Assembly: GCA_029204225.1 (NCBI GenBank)
Contig: CM055112.1
Coordinates: 1,962,346 to 2,026,345, forward strand
Source of the DNA: Diphasiastrum complanatum
Taxonomy: Eukaryota; Streptophyta; Lycopodiopsida; Lycopodiales; Lycopodiaceae
Direction: 5' to 3'
Length of the DNA stretch: 64,000 nucleotides
Shown here: piece by piece, positions 1 through 10,849 of the stretch
Position numbering within the stretch: position 1 is the first letter of the stretch
Layout: every line of letters starts with the position of its first letter
Position numbers and translations under genes: made by a program
Notes under the pieces: model-generated
What the model was told of the DNA's origin: nothing
The model's database searches: none
The model's input: only the letters and a program-made list of their open reading frames with translations

Positions 1-99
1 TAAATATTATTAGGGGATGTTTGCCATCGTGCTCAGAAAGCCTTATTTAGCTTATGAGTGCATTTTTTATCTATTTCAACATGGTGAACATGGGCAGAT

Positions 100-780
100 C
101 CATTTTGATTGAATCTAGCGATTGGAAGGCATATCCAACTACTATGTATGGAAGTGCAAAATGAAAATCATCTTGATAGAAAAAGAATTGTGGGATATCG
201 TCACAAGAGATGAGAGAAATATAACCCATTAAAGCATATATCAACACATTTGACAAGAGAGCTAGTAGAGCATTGACCTATATCAACACCTCTCAATAAA
301 GAACCATATGATCACGCATATAAGTGATAGTTTGAAATATCAAATCCATTGCGGGTTATGTTTTTGAAGTCAAAATTGAATAACATTCAAATGGAGCAAG
401 GAGAGCATATTCAAGCTTACTTGATGTTTATCAAGATGCTAAAAGATTAAATGCATTCTATTTGGAAACTGATTCGTGATGTTAAACTGGTGCACAATGC
501 CTTGTGTGGAATTATAAAGTCCTATCATATGTCTGCAGTATCAAGGAAAAAAATGTCTATCTTTGATAAGTTTATAGGAATCCTAATGTAGGAGGAGCAA
601 TGGTAGAAAGTGGTCAAGGCTCGACATCACATTGTCATCAAGGTTTGATGACGTACCAAAAGCAAGGCAAGGGCAAGGGCATAAAAAGTGGAAGCAACAA
701 AACCTCACATCTTAGGACGGAGAAGCTTCACTGAGAAAGATCAAGAAGAAGGGAAAGTGCTTATAATGTGATATGTGTTG
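100..780 (+). pseudogene. Degenerate Copia gag fragment
   Basis: Broken translations on the plus strand resemble the N-terminal gag (DUF4219/UBN2-like) region of Ty1/Copia elements: a WKCKMKIILIEKELWDIV stretch near 150-200, where 'kelWdiv' is typical, then FKSKLNNIQMEQGEHIQAYL near 365-425, which matches the usual 'L..lkm.egesi.ey' helix region. Several stops and frameshifts separate the pieces. No zinc knuckle, protease or LTR pair could be attached to it. It is a molecular fossil with no expected product; assignment to gag rests on short motifs only. Confidence 0.45.
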
Positions 781-1364
781 GGTTTGTATGAACGAAATAT
801 TGTTTAGGAATAATTCATTTATCAGCTCTGATACCACCCTTGCTGAATATGGTATCCAGTCAAGAGAAAAACTCAATGTTAAATTATGACAGGATCTTTA
901 CCTGACAACTGTTGATTCAGACTATGACTTAGATCGACCAGAGGAATATCTTTGTAGGTGTCAAAGACAACCATGAAGGAAGCGAAACAATTAGGCGTCC
1001 ATGATAGCCATGCTTTCTTCGAGTCAGATATTCTGAATGAGTCGTGGAACGAGTATCAGTACTAGAGAAAGGAATTACCAGAAAGCATTTGTTAGTGCAA
1101 ATACACATAAAGAAAATAGAGAATCTATGTTCATCTGTTGTAAATACAATTAGATTGAATACAATCTCTACTTCTTGAATTACTTTCACTCTCTCTAAAG
1201 ATCTCTGATTTTACGGAATCAGGTAGTCTGAAACAAGGGAGTTCACATAGGAACTCTGATTCATGCTACCACTGATTATTGCCTCATTAACTATTATTAT
1301 ACTCCTTGCTACTGATTTATTGTGTATATACACATCAGTTGCGACGGTCATGAAGATTACAACT
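781..1364. repeat. LTR-like sequence of an unassigned Copia family, with PBS-like site
   Basis: No gene is visible. Positions 825-836 read gctctgatacca, the reverse complement of the Copia primer-binding site tggtatcagagc, so a minus-strand element would have its 5' LTR to the right. The stretch around 948-975 (gtgtcaaagacaaccat) recurs near 24473, supporting a dispersed repeat. Boundaries are not defined and the internal region of this element was not identified. Confidence 0.4.
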
Positions 1365-1724
1365 GTACCGTTATAGAATACATAGCAAAAGTGACTTCCT
1401 TTGTAAAGTTAGGTGAATTTCCAGCATGTAATAAGGAAGTTAACTTACCTCTCTTGCCCTAATTTGCAACCCTAGCCTCTTTCCTAGAGTCATGCCAAGT
1501 AGGTGGCTAGTTGGTCAAAATCTCATCATAAAAATTTAGGTGTAGGTCCTATAATGTAGGAATCACTACCAAATAGACATGACCAACCCTATAGACTTGA
1601 CCTAACCTACATTAGGAGTGGTTTCCCATGTGGCATCATGGCCTCACACGTGTGGGACACACTTATGCACATAATTTACATTATACTACATGGCTAGATT
1701 TGCCAATATAGGCAATTTTTCACA
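1365..1724 (-). repeat. Partial 3' LTR, Copia family A
   Basis: Read on the minus strand it starts tgtgaaaaattgcc, matching the LTR start at 6865 (tgtgaagaattgcc), and shares long blocks with the LTR at 9440-10058 (for example ggtgtaggtcctat and gacctaacctacattagg). Sequence to its left diverges, so the LTR is truncated or recombined. It lies directly after the polypurine tract of the reverse transcriptase fragment at 1895-3290 and is its 3' LTR. Confidence 0.7.
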
Positions 1725-1733
1725 CTCCTCCTC
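1725..1733 (-). promoter_or_regulatory. Polypurine tract of family A Copia element
   Basis: The minus strand reads gaggaggag immediately before the LTR start tgtgaa. A purine run abutting the 3' LTR is where plus-strand DNA synthesis is primed in LTR retrotransposons. Confidence 0.6.
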
Positions 1734-1894
1734 AAATCTAGCCTTGGAAATTATAATACTCTTATCAATTATCCCAATTGAAGATCATAGCTTAACAAAT
1801 GAATTCTTAAATAAGGATTTAGTAAATAGATCAGCTAAGCAGTTTGATGAAGACACGTGTTGGAGCTTGATCTCTTTGGCTTGCACTTTCTCCA

Positions 1895-3290
1895 TCACAA
1901 AATGATGAGCAATCTCGATGTGCTTGCTCCTTGCATGGAATGTAGGATCAGTAGAAAGTGATTGGGATGATTGGTTGTCAAATAGATGATAGGGATCTCC
2001 TCCTCAATGACATGAAACTCCACCAATAGCCTTTTGAGCCATAGGACCTCCTTGCATGTTGATGTCAAGGCCTTATACTCGGATTCTGTGGAAGATAAGG
2101 AGATTATATCTTGCTTTTTGGAAAGCCAGGATACTACTCCATCACGTAAGAAGGTGGGAAATGCACTTATTGACTTTTGATCCATTTTTTCACCTGCAAA
2201 ATCCGAGTCACTATAGGCTCGTAAGCCAAGATTAGTCCCTCTATACAATATGCCAAAATTCTTAGTTGATGAAATATATCTAAGAGCTCTTTTGGTCATC
2301 TTCCAATGAGATACCAAAGGACTTTGCATGAATTGGCTTAACTTTCCAACACTATAACTAAGATCGGGTCTAGTTATAGTTAAATATATAAAGGAGCCTA
2401 TAAGCCTTCTATATAAAGTGGTGTCCTCAAATGATGCTTCATCAACTTCAATAGATGCCTTTACATGTTGCTCCATTGGAGTCTCAATGCCTTTACAATT
2501 CTTCGTTCCAAATCTATCTAGGATGGATGAGCATATTAGATTGACAAACGAAACAAAAATCACATCCTCTTATGACTTTTATTCCTAGAATGAAGCTCAA
2601 TAGGCCGAGATCTACCATTTTAAACTCTTTTGATAATGCAATTTTTACATCTCTTATTCCATCTAGATCATTACCACTCAAAATAATCTCATCAACATAC
2701 AATACAAGAATAATGACCTTCCCATCATGAAATCTTATGTACAATGATGGATCATAAGCACTCAACACAAAGTTGATCGAGATAAGAAAAGAGTTTAGCC
2801 TAGAGTAACCCCCATGCTCTAGGTGCTTGCTTGAGTCCGTAGAGACTCTTTTTAAAAAAACACACCTTTCCTTCATGATTTTCCTTGATGAAGCCCTCGG
2901 CTTGCCTCATGTAGATCTCTTTCTCCAAGTAGCCATTGAGGAAGGCATTTGCAAAATCAAGTTGGAATAGCTCCCAATTGAAAGTTGTAGCAGGACTAAT
3001 GATTAATCTAATAGTAACAAGCTTAACTATAGGAGCAAAAGTTTCATTATAATCAATACCTTTGGTTTGCAAAAGCCTTTTTTCTACAAGCCTAGCTTTA
3101 TGCTTACTTATTGATCCATCTTGATTGTACTTCAATCTATACACCACTTGCAATAAAGTGGTTTCTTCCCTTGAGAGATATTTACAAGATCCCAACTATG
3201 ATTCTCCATGAGAGAATCATACTCCACTTGCATAGCATCCATCCAACTCTTTGATTTACCCCATAGAAAGTTGGTTTATCAAGTTACAAA
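1895..3290 (-). pseudogene. Copia pol: reverse transcriptase and RNase H (broken)
   Basis: Three overlapping minus-strand frames join into the C-terminal half of a Copia polyprotein. From high to low coordinate: the RVT_2 start (KSKSWMDAMQVEYDSLMEN near 3260-3205), then QLDFANAFLNGYLEKEIYM, SLYGLKQAPRAW near 2810, the catalytic-loop region LVLYVDEIILSGNDLDG near 2700, the connection with GTKNCKGIETPM, and RNase H with AYSDSDFAG near 2195 and SLSSTESEYKAL near 2080. The canonical YVDD is YVDE here and the frames are interrupted twice, so the enzyme is dead. A polypurine tract and LTR follow at 1733-1365. The gag, protease and integrase of this copy are absent. Confidence 0.9.
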
Positions 3291-3412
3291 CATGATTAAG
3301 GCACTACATGCTATTGGTAGTCGCACTTGGACAACATCTGATTCAATTGGAGAATCTGTTCGAGTGACAAATGTACTGGTGAGCAGCCAAATAGGACATT
3401 GACGCATCAAAT

Positions 3413-3640
3413 GTTGAAGTCGGAGACTTTGATGTCGAGGAATTCGATGGCATGGAAGTCGATGACGTGGAAGTCGAGGACTTCATAGCTTCCCTTGAGC
3501 AGACATCGGAGACTTCGAGGAGGTCGATGACGTGGAAGTTGAGGACTTCATAGCTTCCCTTTGATCAGACATCGAAGTCAAAGACTTCGATGTCGAGGAA
3601 GTTGATGACATGGAAGTCGAGGACTTCGATGTTGAGGCCG
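3413..3640. repeat. Minisatellite of gaXgtXga units with a ~65-bp duplication
   Basis: Short units resembling gatgtcgaggacttcgatg are repeated many times. A longer block (gtcgatgacgtggaagt, then ggacttcatagcttccct) occurs twice, about 65 bp apart (near 3461 and near 3525). A short open frame here would encode acidic VEDFDVE-type repeats, but it has no family resemblance and is probably not a gene. Confidence 0.7.
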
Positions 3641-3804
3641 GGCTCAAAACCATATTTCAAGAAAAGTCAATGTCAAGCATGTCGATGCAGACTATCATCG
3701 ATTTTTCTTGTATTTTTGCAGATTGTAAAAATATTTACAACAACAAAATGAATGGATCTAGATTAGTAGAGAGAGATAGAGATGGAGAGGATAGAAATCC
3801 AACA
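3641..3804 (-). repeat. Partial 3' LTR, Copia family B, with PPT at 3805-3813
   Basis: On the minus strand the sequence aagagaggg (3813-3805) is followed by tgttggatttctatcc, which has the form polypurine tract then LTR start TG. It lies just downstream of the C-terminus of the RNase H fragment at 3830-4888. The far end of the LTR was not found. Confidence 0.5.
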
Positions 3805-3829
3805 CCCTCTCTTAATCTAGATCCTTGAA

Positions 3830-4888
3830 TGCCTTGATTTGTAAATTCAAGATAGCACAAAAATCCTTGTGTGCTTTCTGATTCAATCCCTTTGTAAATA
3901 TGTCAGCTGCCATGTATTGGGTTCTGCAAAATTTCAGATTCACCTCTTTGTTGACTATCGTGCTCCTGATGTAGTGATATCTGATTTGATGTGCTTACTC
4001 CTAGAATGAAATCTAGGATTGATGGATAATGCAATAGCACTCTGACTATCAAATTGTATCATTGTTGGAGCAAACTGTCTGAGACCAATATTAGACAGTA
4101 AATTTCTTAATCAGATTGTCTCTTTGGTAGCTTGAGAGACTGCAATGTATTCAGATTCTGTGGAAGACATTGCAATGGAGGTCTGCTTACGACTATTCCA
4201 AGATATTGGACCATTGTTGAGCAGAAAAATGTATCTAGAAGTTAATTTTCTGGCGTCGATATCACTTGCCCAATTTGCATATGTATATCCATGAAGAGTA
4301 TGATATTGGATGGATCTCCATCCCCATATCAGATGCATAGGTCCATAGTAGCTCGTACATATCTGATTCCTCTAAAAAGAGCTCTCCAATGGATCATGCC
4401 AGGCTTGGGCATGTACTGACTCAAGGAACTGATGGCGTATGCAAGATCTGGCCTGGTTGAGATCATTGCATACATCAAGGATCCGATAATAGACTGATAT
4501 GGATACCCTTTCATTCTGCCTTCTCCTCATTGGTCTGAGGGCATTGTTCCTTGGATAATCTGAGACCTGGATCCATGGGATTATGTACAAGCTTGCAATT
4601 CATGAAATTGAATTTCATCAACAAATTATGAAAGTATCTTTGTTGGGTGATATAGAGAAGTCTTCGATTTCTGTCTTTGTGGATCTGAATCCCGAGACAA
4701 TAGTGTGCTTCTCCAAGATCTGTCATCTCAAATTCTTGGGATAGCATCTTCTTTGTATCTTTTGTCAGAGCAGCTGCCAAACAACAATGTATCATCCACA
4801 TAAAGTGTGATGATGACAAAGAATAAATCAACAACTTTGAATATACATTACAGTCTGCAGAGATAGGTTGCGTGAGGATCATCCTCAA
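3830..4888 (-). pseudogene. Copia pol: reverse transcriptase C-terminus and RNase H (broken)
   Basis: Minus-strand frames give, in order, FEMTDLGEAHYCLGIQI (RT end, near 4720), the YPYQSIIGSLMYAMISTRPD connection (near 4490), GYTYANWASDIDARK (RNase H start, near 4270) and SIAMSSTESEYIAVSQATKE (near 4150). The C-terminal DSQSAIALSINPRFHSRSKH and MAADIFTKGL follow towards 3880. It belongs to a different Copia family from the copy at 1895-3290, judging by sequence divergence. There are at least three frame breaks and no RT active-site YVDD: the equivalent region reads HFMWMIHCC and is frame-shifted. Confidence 0.85.
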
Positions 4889-5488
4889 AGCATGAGAGTT
4901 CCAAGGGAGTCCTCAATGACAATGGCCGAGTCATCAAATTGCATGCAAATTGTCCATTCGAGTGTGTATCTTGCAAGGATGGTGAGCATTGGAGAGTCTA
5001 CTATCTTCGAATACTTTTTGATAGTATTAGTACACATGGAGTGACTTGTTGCTTATCTTTAAGATCTATGATGTTTAGTACGTTTTGTATGACAAGACAA
5101 TGAAAATTGATGGTTTCAGATCTCCATTTGTTGTTGATAAAGCAATTTCATTGGATAACTATTTATGTAATAGTTTGAATAGTGTCATAAAAGATGAAAC
5201 ATCATTTGTATTGGAAATCTTTGGGTCCACATGCTTTGAGCATGATCATTCCAATGTAAGGACCAAAGATTATCCTATTTCAACGATAGGAATAATGGTA
5301 GTGTTTTGCTCTTCAAGTAGAGATTGTAGAATCTACTTGTTTTCCATCAAAGAAATTGTCAATGGTGGAAATGTGATCTTTCAAGTGTGGAAGATTTGTA
5401 AACTTGAAGAAGCACCTTTGGATCAATACCTTATTCAATTCATTGATGATTGAAATTCCAAATGGATTCACAATCATAGTCTGTTCTA
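4889..5488 (+). other. Unassigned stretch with a 122-codon open frame (5085-5453)
   Basis: The open frame contains KICKLEEAPLDQYLIQFIDD at its end. The corresponding DNA near 5395-5450 resembles 45945-46000 (acttgcaaacttgaaggatcacc), which lies just downstream of an LTR. It is therefore more likely the LTR-gag leader of a Copia element than a gene. It directly precedes a Copia gag fragment on the same strand, which supports that reading. No family was recognised in the translation. Confidence 0.35.
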
Positions 5489-5950
5489 ATGGTAGAGAAA
5501 CTGGATGGTTCGAATTACTATTTATGGAACTTCAAAATGAGAGTAGTACTGATGGCCAAAGAACTGTGGAAAATAGTTGCTGGAATTGAACTACTTCCCA
5601 GTGTCGATGAGCAAGCCATTTTCAAATGGAAGCTCAAGGATGGCAAGGCTTTTGTCTTGATCACCTTTAACATCTCCGATACACAAATTGGTCATATCAG
5701 AAAATCTCAATCATCGAAAGAAGCTTGGGATATATTGAGTATATTATATGAAGTGAGAGATGTCACTTCGAAGCTGAATTTGAAGAGAAAATTTTTCTCT
5801 CTCAGAATATCAGATGGTGATTCTGTTCAGAATCACATAAATGAATTTAAGACTCTAATGGATCATATGGCAGCAATAGGTTCAGCAATTGAAGCCTTTG
5901 ATGTTGTAATGATCTTATTGTCAAGCTTACCATCTTCCTATGAAAACTAA
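5489..5950 (+). pseudogene. Copia gag N-terminal fragment
   Basis: The frame begins MVEKLDGSNYYLWNFKMRV, the classic Copia gag start ('kLdG.NY..Wk..m'), followed by KELWKIVAGIELLP, AWDILSILYEVR and the UBN2-like SDGDSVQNHINEFKTLMDHM, ending LLSSLPSSYEN. The zinc knuckle and everything downstream are missing; the frame stops at 5951 and the following sequence is unrelated. Gag forms the virus-like particle of the element; this piece is a truncated relic. It is related to the longer gag at 21484. Confidence 0.85.
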
Positions 5951-6864
5951 GTGACTACCACACACTTATATATAACATTTTTTTGGGGTATTCCCAACAT
6001 ATTGTAAATAAATAAAGTTGAAAAAATAGTCGAAAAAGTAGAAATAGTTGCGAGGGTTGTGGCATCCTACGTGTATAAGCCCATGGCCCAATGAGCACAT
6101 AAGTCCAAATGTCATTTCAATAAAAGACTTGGGCCCTATTGTTAATTAAATAAAACTTGAGGCCACAATGTCAAGTTAATAAACTTAGACTAAACTTACA
6201 AAGTTGGGTCCAAAGTGAAACTCACATGTATCATGTGATTTCCAAAGTACTTTTTTAAGACCCTTGGATTAGATTGGACCCAAAGTGAATGGTGTGGATT
6301 AAAGTTCAAATTATTAGGAGTAACCAATAGGATTAAGGGGCAAGGGCCTTCCCCATTGATCAAAAGACACCATTGTGTATCACATTTTCCATGCTTAATG
6401 AGAAGGAGGAAAATCTACCAGGAAGCATCCTCATTTGCTTTTCCATACTTGCTAATGCCATTTTGTGTGTGTTTGCTTTTGCTTTCTAGCTTACATGTTT
6501 TTGGTTTTCATTGTTAATGTTTCTCCATTAGTAAGCAAAATGAGCAAATGAGCTAACATCCCATCTCACTCTCTGCTCTCTCTCTTGATCTACTTCTCTT
6601 CTCTATTCTTCTATCTCTCTCCTTGCACTCTAAATCATGATGTATGTGTGGTTAGTATAGGAAGGGGTAGTGTTAAAAGGTGGTAGTGTTACGAGAAAAG
6701 TAGGAAGCATCTAAAAGTAGCATCTTGATATAGTTAGGTAGCTATCTAGTGAACTAACTCTCTTTGACAGGTAGAAGGGCTGCTCACCGACTATATCTAC
6801 ACACCCTACAACATTGTCTAGAGTCTTAATATGCTGTAGGAGGAAACAAGAATCCATGTTTAAT
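5951..6864. other. Intergenic, no gene seen
   Basis: AT-rich sequence with a pyrimidine-rich patch (ctctctctcttgatc, near 6580-6625). Only short shadow open frames exist and none shows a recognisable domain. Confidence 0.5.
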
Positions 6865-7563
6865 TGTGAAGAATTGCCAAAAATTGGCAAATCTAGCTTG
6901 ATAAAAAACCATGTAGAATAGTGTAAATTGTGTACACAAGTGGGTCCCACACATGTGAGGCCATGATGCCACATGGGAAACCCATCCTAATGTAGGTTAG
7001 GTCAAGTCAAGAGAGTTGTTCATGTCTATTTGGTGGTCATCCCTACTTTATAGGACCTACACCTAAATTTAAGGTGAAAATTTGACCAACTAGCTACCTA
7101 CCAAGCATAACTCTAGGAAATAGACTAGGGTTTCATTTTAGGTCAAGGAGAGTGAGTTAACTTCCTTATTACATGCTGGAAATCCACCTAACTTCAAGAA
7201 GGAAGTCGAATTTGCTATGTATTCCCTCTCTCCATAGTGAGAAGATAGAAAATTTTTGGAGCTCATTGGCAATCTCAAGCTAGTTCACTATGTACATTGA
7301 GTTTTTGTGATCCAAATGAAACCAAATCAATTTCTACTTGTTTCTCAGGTTGAAGGCCGTACTACAGCCTGTAGTACACACGTGTGGGCTCGGATTTCAA
7401 TGTTTATCAATGCTTTTGATTGTTAATGCTTGTTGTTTGTCAAATTGCCAATCTAGATCAACTTTTTTGTGTCTAGTTTTTTGATAGATTGTTAAGCAAG
7501 CATCCAATCACTCTTGTGGATCTTTTGTAGATCCATTTATGGTCCTAAAGTACAGTACTTTCA
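6865..7563 (+). repeat. LTR of Copia family A (about 699 bp)
   Basis: It starts tgtgaagaattgcc and ends tacagtactttca, and is the inverse of the LTR at 9440-10058. It contains the family blocks ctcattggcaatctcaagc and gttgatctagattggcaa (reverse complement). It abuts the gag-protease fragment at 7564-8636 and has the opposite orientation to the 5' LTR of that element, so it is either a separate solo LTR or the product of an inversion. No target duplication is apparent. Confidence 0.75.
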
Positions 7564-8636
7564 TCCCTTTTCAATGCAAACATCATTCTTCAAGATGAAA
7601 CAAACACCATGCTTAAAGTGGACATCCAAACCACTTTCTAAGAGTAGACCAACACTAAGCATATTCTTGGTGGTTAAGAATGTGTCCTTTTGGAAAGTCA
7701 TGTGGGAGCTAGTGCCATTATCAATCCACCAAGTGTCCTTTGAGTTGCTTTTGCTTGTTGGAGTGGATGTAGATGCCATCAAAGATGAGATCTCCTCATA
7801 TCCATCCTCTTCATATACAAGGTTCCCTTGTTTGTCCTCCTCCTCTTTTGCTCTTAGCCTCTTGTAGCATTCGAATGCATAATGCACCTTCTTTCCACAA
7901 AAGAAGCATTTTTGCTTGGACTCGTCCTTTGAGCTTGATGCATCATCCTCTTCTTTGGCCTCCTTGGGATGCTTCTTCTTTCCATTGGTCTTCTTTTTGC
8001 CCTTGAATGAGAAATTGGCTTTCTCATCTCCATCCTGCAAAGACAATGGACTCATTCTTGCCTTGGTGTGGAGCATCCTACACTCTTCAGCCACTAATAT
8101 ACTGTGAAGTTTTTCTATAGTTGGCAAAGTGTTTTGGATGGCAAAACTTTGGACCAAATTTGCAAAGTCATCTCCTAGACCATTAAGGACAATTTCTACT
8201 AGCTCTCCATCATGAATCTTCTCTCCAATGGAAGCCAACTCCCTATTTAGAGACTTGATTCTGAGTACATAATCTTGTGCACTCTCCTCACTTCTCCTCA
8301 TACTCTAAAAATCTGATTTTTAAGCATGAGTACTCTTGAAGTGTTACTAGATTTATAGATTAATTTTAAACACACTTAAGCCTCTTTAGCACTAGTACAT
8401 GCTCATACTTCTCTCAACAAATCATTGCTCACATTCATCTTCACACAATAAAGTGCAAGCCTATATCTCTTCTTGTATCTAGCTAACTCCTCTGCACATA
8501 GAGGTTCATCTTCATCCTCAATCAAGAACTCATAAAGTTCTTGGAGCACCAAAAGTGACTCCATCGTAACCAAATAGCATAATTTGTAGAATTCAATTTC
8601 TCACTAGTTTCTAGAAGGTATGCTCTAGCAGATTCC
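7564..8636 (-). pseudogene. Copia family A gag plus start of protease (broken)
   Basis: On the minus strand, MESARAYLLETSEKLNSTNY (near 8636) starts gag; after a frame break come RYKKRYRLALYCVKMNVS and then a long frame with SAQDYVLRIKSLNRELASIG and VLNGLGDDFANLVQSFAIQ (UBN2), and a zinc knuckle CFFCGKKVHYAFEC of the CX2CX4HX4C type near 7900. The protease region reads TWWIDNGTSSHM, where the usual DSG catalytic triplet is altered to DNG, so the protease would be inactive. The sequence is cut off at the LTR at 7563. A PBS and 5' LTR lie upstream at 9428-10058. Confidence 0.88.
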
Positions 8637-8660
8637 ATCTTACTAGTGACTTCTACAAAC

Positions 8661-9005
8661 AAGAAATAGATTTGATTGACTTGAAGCTCACAAAGGTCTC
8701 ACACTTGTAGTGTTTCACTCAAATTTGATTTCTAATCCAACAAATGGACTTATAATCACAGTTCTATCACTCCCTCACGAAGTTGGAATGAAGATAAGAT
8801 GAAGTGAAAACTACTTTCAAATAAATCTTGCCAAGAAATGGATTTGATTGTCTCTAGAAACTCACTAAGGTCTCTTTCTTGTAGTGTTTCACTCAAATTA
8901 GATTTCTAATCCATCAAATGGGCTTATAATCTCAGTTATAGAACTCCCTCACAAATTTGGAATGAAGATAAGATGATGTGAAATCTACTTACAATCAAAT
9001 CTTGC
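8661..9005. repeat. Tandem duplication, period 172 bp, in Copia leader
   Basis: The block starting aagaaatagatttgattg (8661) recurs at 8833 (aagaaatggatttgattg) and both copies run through tgtagtgtttcactcaaat and ggaatgaagataagatga to atcttgcca. The duplication lies in the untranslated leader between the PBS and gag. The remainder of the leader (8637-9427) has no open frame of note. Confidence 0.8.
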
Positions 9006-9427
9006 CAATTTTGGCTATTTTTGGACAAAAAAATTACTTAATCTCTTTCTTCCTTCTTGGTGTACTTTCAAGACCTGTTTTTAACCTTAATAGGACTTGA
9101 ACTCGGCCTAGATTACTTAGGTTCCATGAAACAAATCCAAATCTAATCAATGACAAATGATCTTGGTAGATTATTCTAGGGTCCACCAAAATTACACCAA
9201 CAGCTCACAAATTGAATTTACAGTGACCAAATGAATGTAGTGCATTTAATGCTGGTTCAGAAGTTCCCACGCATGGGAACAATACGAAATTTGATCCTGA
9301 AGAAGTTTGGGATCAATTCCTACCACCAAAACTTAACACCAAACTCGCCCTCACAAGACTAGTTTTTAGCATACAAAACTGCTAAAAATGGATTTGAATG
9401 GGTCTAAGATCAAGGCCCTTGTACTTG

Positions 9428-9439
9428 GCTCTGATACCA
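9428..9439 (-). promoter_or_regulatory. Primer-binding site, initiator tRNA-Met type
   Basis: The minus strand reads tggtatcagagc directly after the LTR terminal CA. This is the standard Copia minus-strand primer site, complementary to the 3' end of initiator tRNA-Met. It fixes the LTR end at 9440 and the coding direction of the element as minus. Confidence 0.9.
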
Positions 9440-10058
9440 TGTGAAAGTACTATAATTTAGGACCATAAATGGATCTAAAAAAGATCCACAAGAGTGATTG
9501 GATGCTTGCTTAACAATCTATCAAAAAACTAGACACAAACAAGTTGATCTAGATTGGCAATTTGACAAACAACAAGCATTAGCAATCAAAAGCATTGATC
9601 AACATTGAAATCTAATCCCACACATGTGTACTATAGGCTGTAGTATGGCCTTCAACTTGAGAAACAAGTAGAAATTGATTTGGTTTCATTTGGATCACAA
9701 AAACTCAATGTACATAGTGAACTAGCTTGAGATTGCCAATGAGCTCCAAAAATATTCTGGAAGTTAACTCACTCTTCTTTCCCTAGAATGAAACCCTTGC
9801 CTAGATCCTAGAGTTATGCTTGGTAGGTAGCTAGTTGGTCAAATTTTCACCTTCAACTTAGGTGTAGGTCCTATAAAGTAGAGATGACCACCAAATAGAC
9901 ATGACCAACTCTCTTGACTTGACCTAACCTACATTAGGAGTGGGTTGCCACGTGGCATTTTGGCCTTTCATGTGTGGAACCCAATTATACACAATATTTA
10001 CAAAGTTTTACATGGTTGTTTTATCAAGCTAGATTTGCCAATGTTTGGCAATTCTTCA
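9440..10058 (-). repeat. 5' LTR of Copia family A (619 bp)
   Basis: Plus-strand text runs from tgtgaaagtactataattt to ggcaattcttca. The inner end abuts the PBS and the outer end abuts integrase coding sequence (10059 onward) of another Copia copy. It is the best-defined LTR of the family in the window; seven other full or partial family A copies are annotated. Confidence 0.85.
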
Positions 10059-10206
10059 TAGTTTCTCACAAGAATCTAATGGTGGTGCCAAGTCCTATGT
10101 AATCTTCATTGCTGATCATTCTAAATATTGTTGGATTTACCTCTTATCTAGTAAATCTATGGTGTATGATTAATTTTTAAAGTTCAAAACTCTTGTAGAA
10201 AATCAA
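10059..10206 (+). pseudogene. Copia integrase fragment interrupted by an LTR
   Basis: Translation gives SFSQESNGGAKSYVIFIADH followed by SKYCWIYLLSSKSMVYD, the start of the integrase catalytic core. The missing upstream part (LEIIHLDVHSF) is found at 19777-19910 on the opposite strand. The 7-mer tagtttc is present at both junctions, suggesting a single insertion site that was later split by inversion. Not functional. Confidence 0.8.
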
Positions 10207-10388
10207 ATAACTCTAGGATCTAGGCTAGGGTTTCATTTTAGGGCAAGAAGAGTGAGTTACCTTCCTTATTACATGCTGGAAATCCACCTAACTTCAAGAA
10301 GGAAGTTGAATTTGCTATGTATTCCAAGCTCCCATAGTGAGAAGATAGAATATTTTTGGAGCTCATTGGCAATCTCAAGCTAGCATTA
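10207..10388 (+). repeat. Left part of a family A LTR split by the DNA transposon
   Basis: It reads ataactctaggatctagg through ctcattggcaatctcaagc, in the same orientation as 6865-7563, then stops at the transposon end. The rest of the same LTR continues at 19503 with tatgtacattgag. The homologous uninterrupted sequence at 7270-7305 reads caagctagttcactatgt. Confidence 0.85.
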
Positions 10389-10418
10389 GAGGAGTTCTCA
10401 ATATCAAAAAGACCCTTT
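10389..10418 (+). repeat. Left terminal inverted repeat
   Basis: Starts gaggagttctcaatatc and continues through aaaaagaccctt. It pairs with the reverse complement of 19473-19502 with one mismatch (t/c at the eighth base). Confidence 0.92.
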
Positions 10419-10849
10419 GTAAAGATACTTTTATTTTTTTTCTTTAGTTTCGACCGTCACCAAGCCCAATCAAAATGCACAGATTTGAAATCTACGTAAC
10501 GTAGTTCAAATTAACTAAAAAATAAAAATGCAATATAGAAAACTTTGAGATTTGTGTCCGGGGAGCATGGACGTATCCCATTGGTTTCTTTTTCCTGTCC
10601 GACACGTGCTAATCTGCCCGACGTCAATATCTCAAGTTAAATTTACTTTACTATGCTGGTTAGTATAATGAAATTTTCTAACTATACTAGTTACAGTTAT
10701 AGAAATATAGTATGTACAGTTACATAAAATATGGTACACGCAGTAACTGTGACTATGTTGGCATTCACATTAGATTAAATGTGATACGAAAAATTAAAAT
10801 CAAGTAATATATCAGAGAGATTTTTGGCGCCCAGGCTTTGAAAATAGCA
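10419..10849. promoter_or_regulatory. Left subterminal non-coding region of the transposon
   Basis: AT-rich sequence upstream of gene 1, with several cagtta/taactg motifs between 10690 and 10760. The 13-mer taactgtgactat near 10745 recurs in the right subterminal region near 19343, in the same orientation. Such shared subterminal motifs are often transposase-binding sites; this is inference. Confidence 0.4.

Noticed and set aside
5085-5453. 122-codon plus-strand frame as a host gene
   Set aside because: Part of it recurs after an LTR at 45945, and it directly precedes a gag; better explained as retroelement leader.
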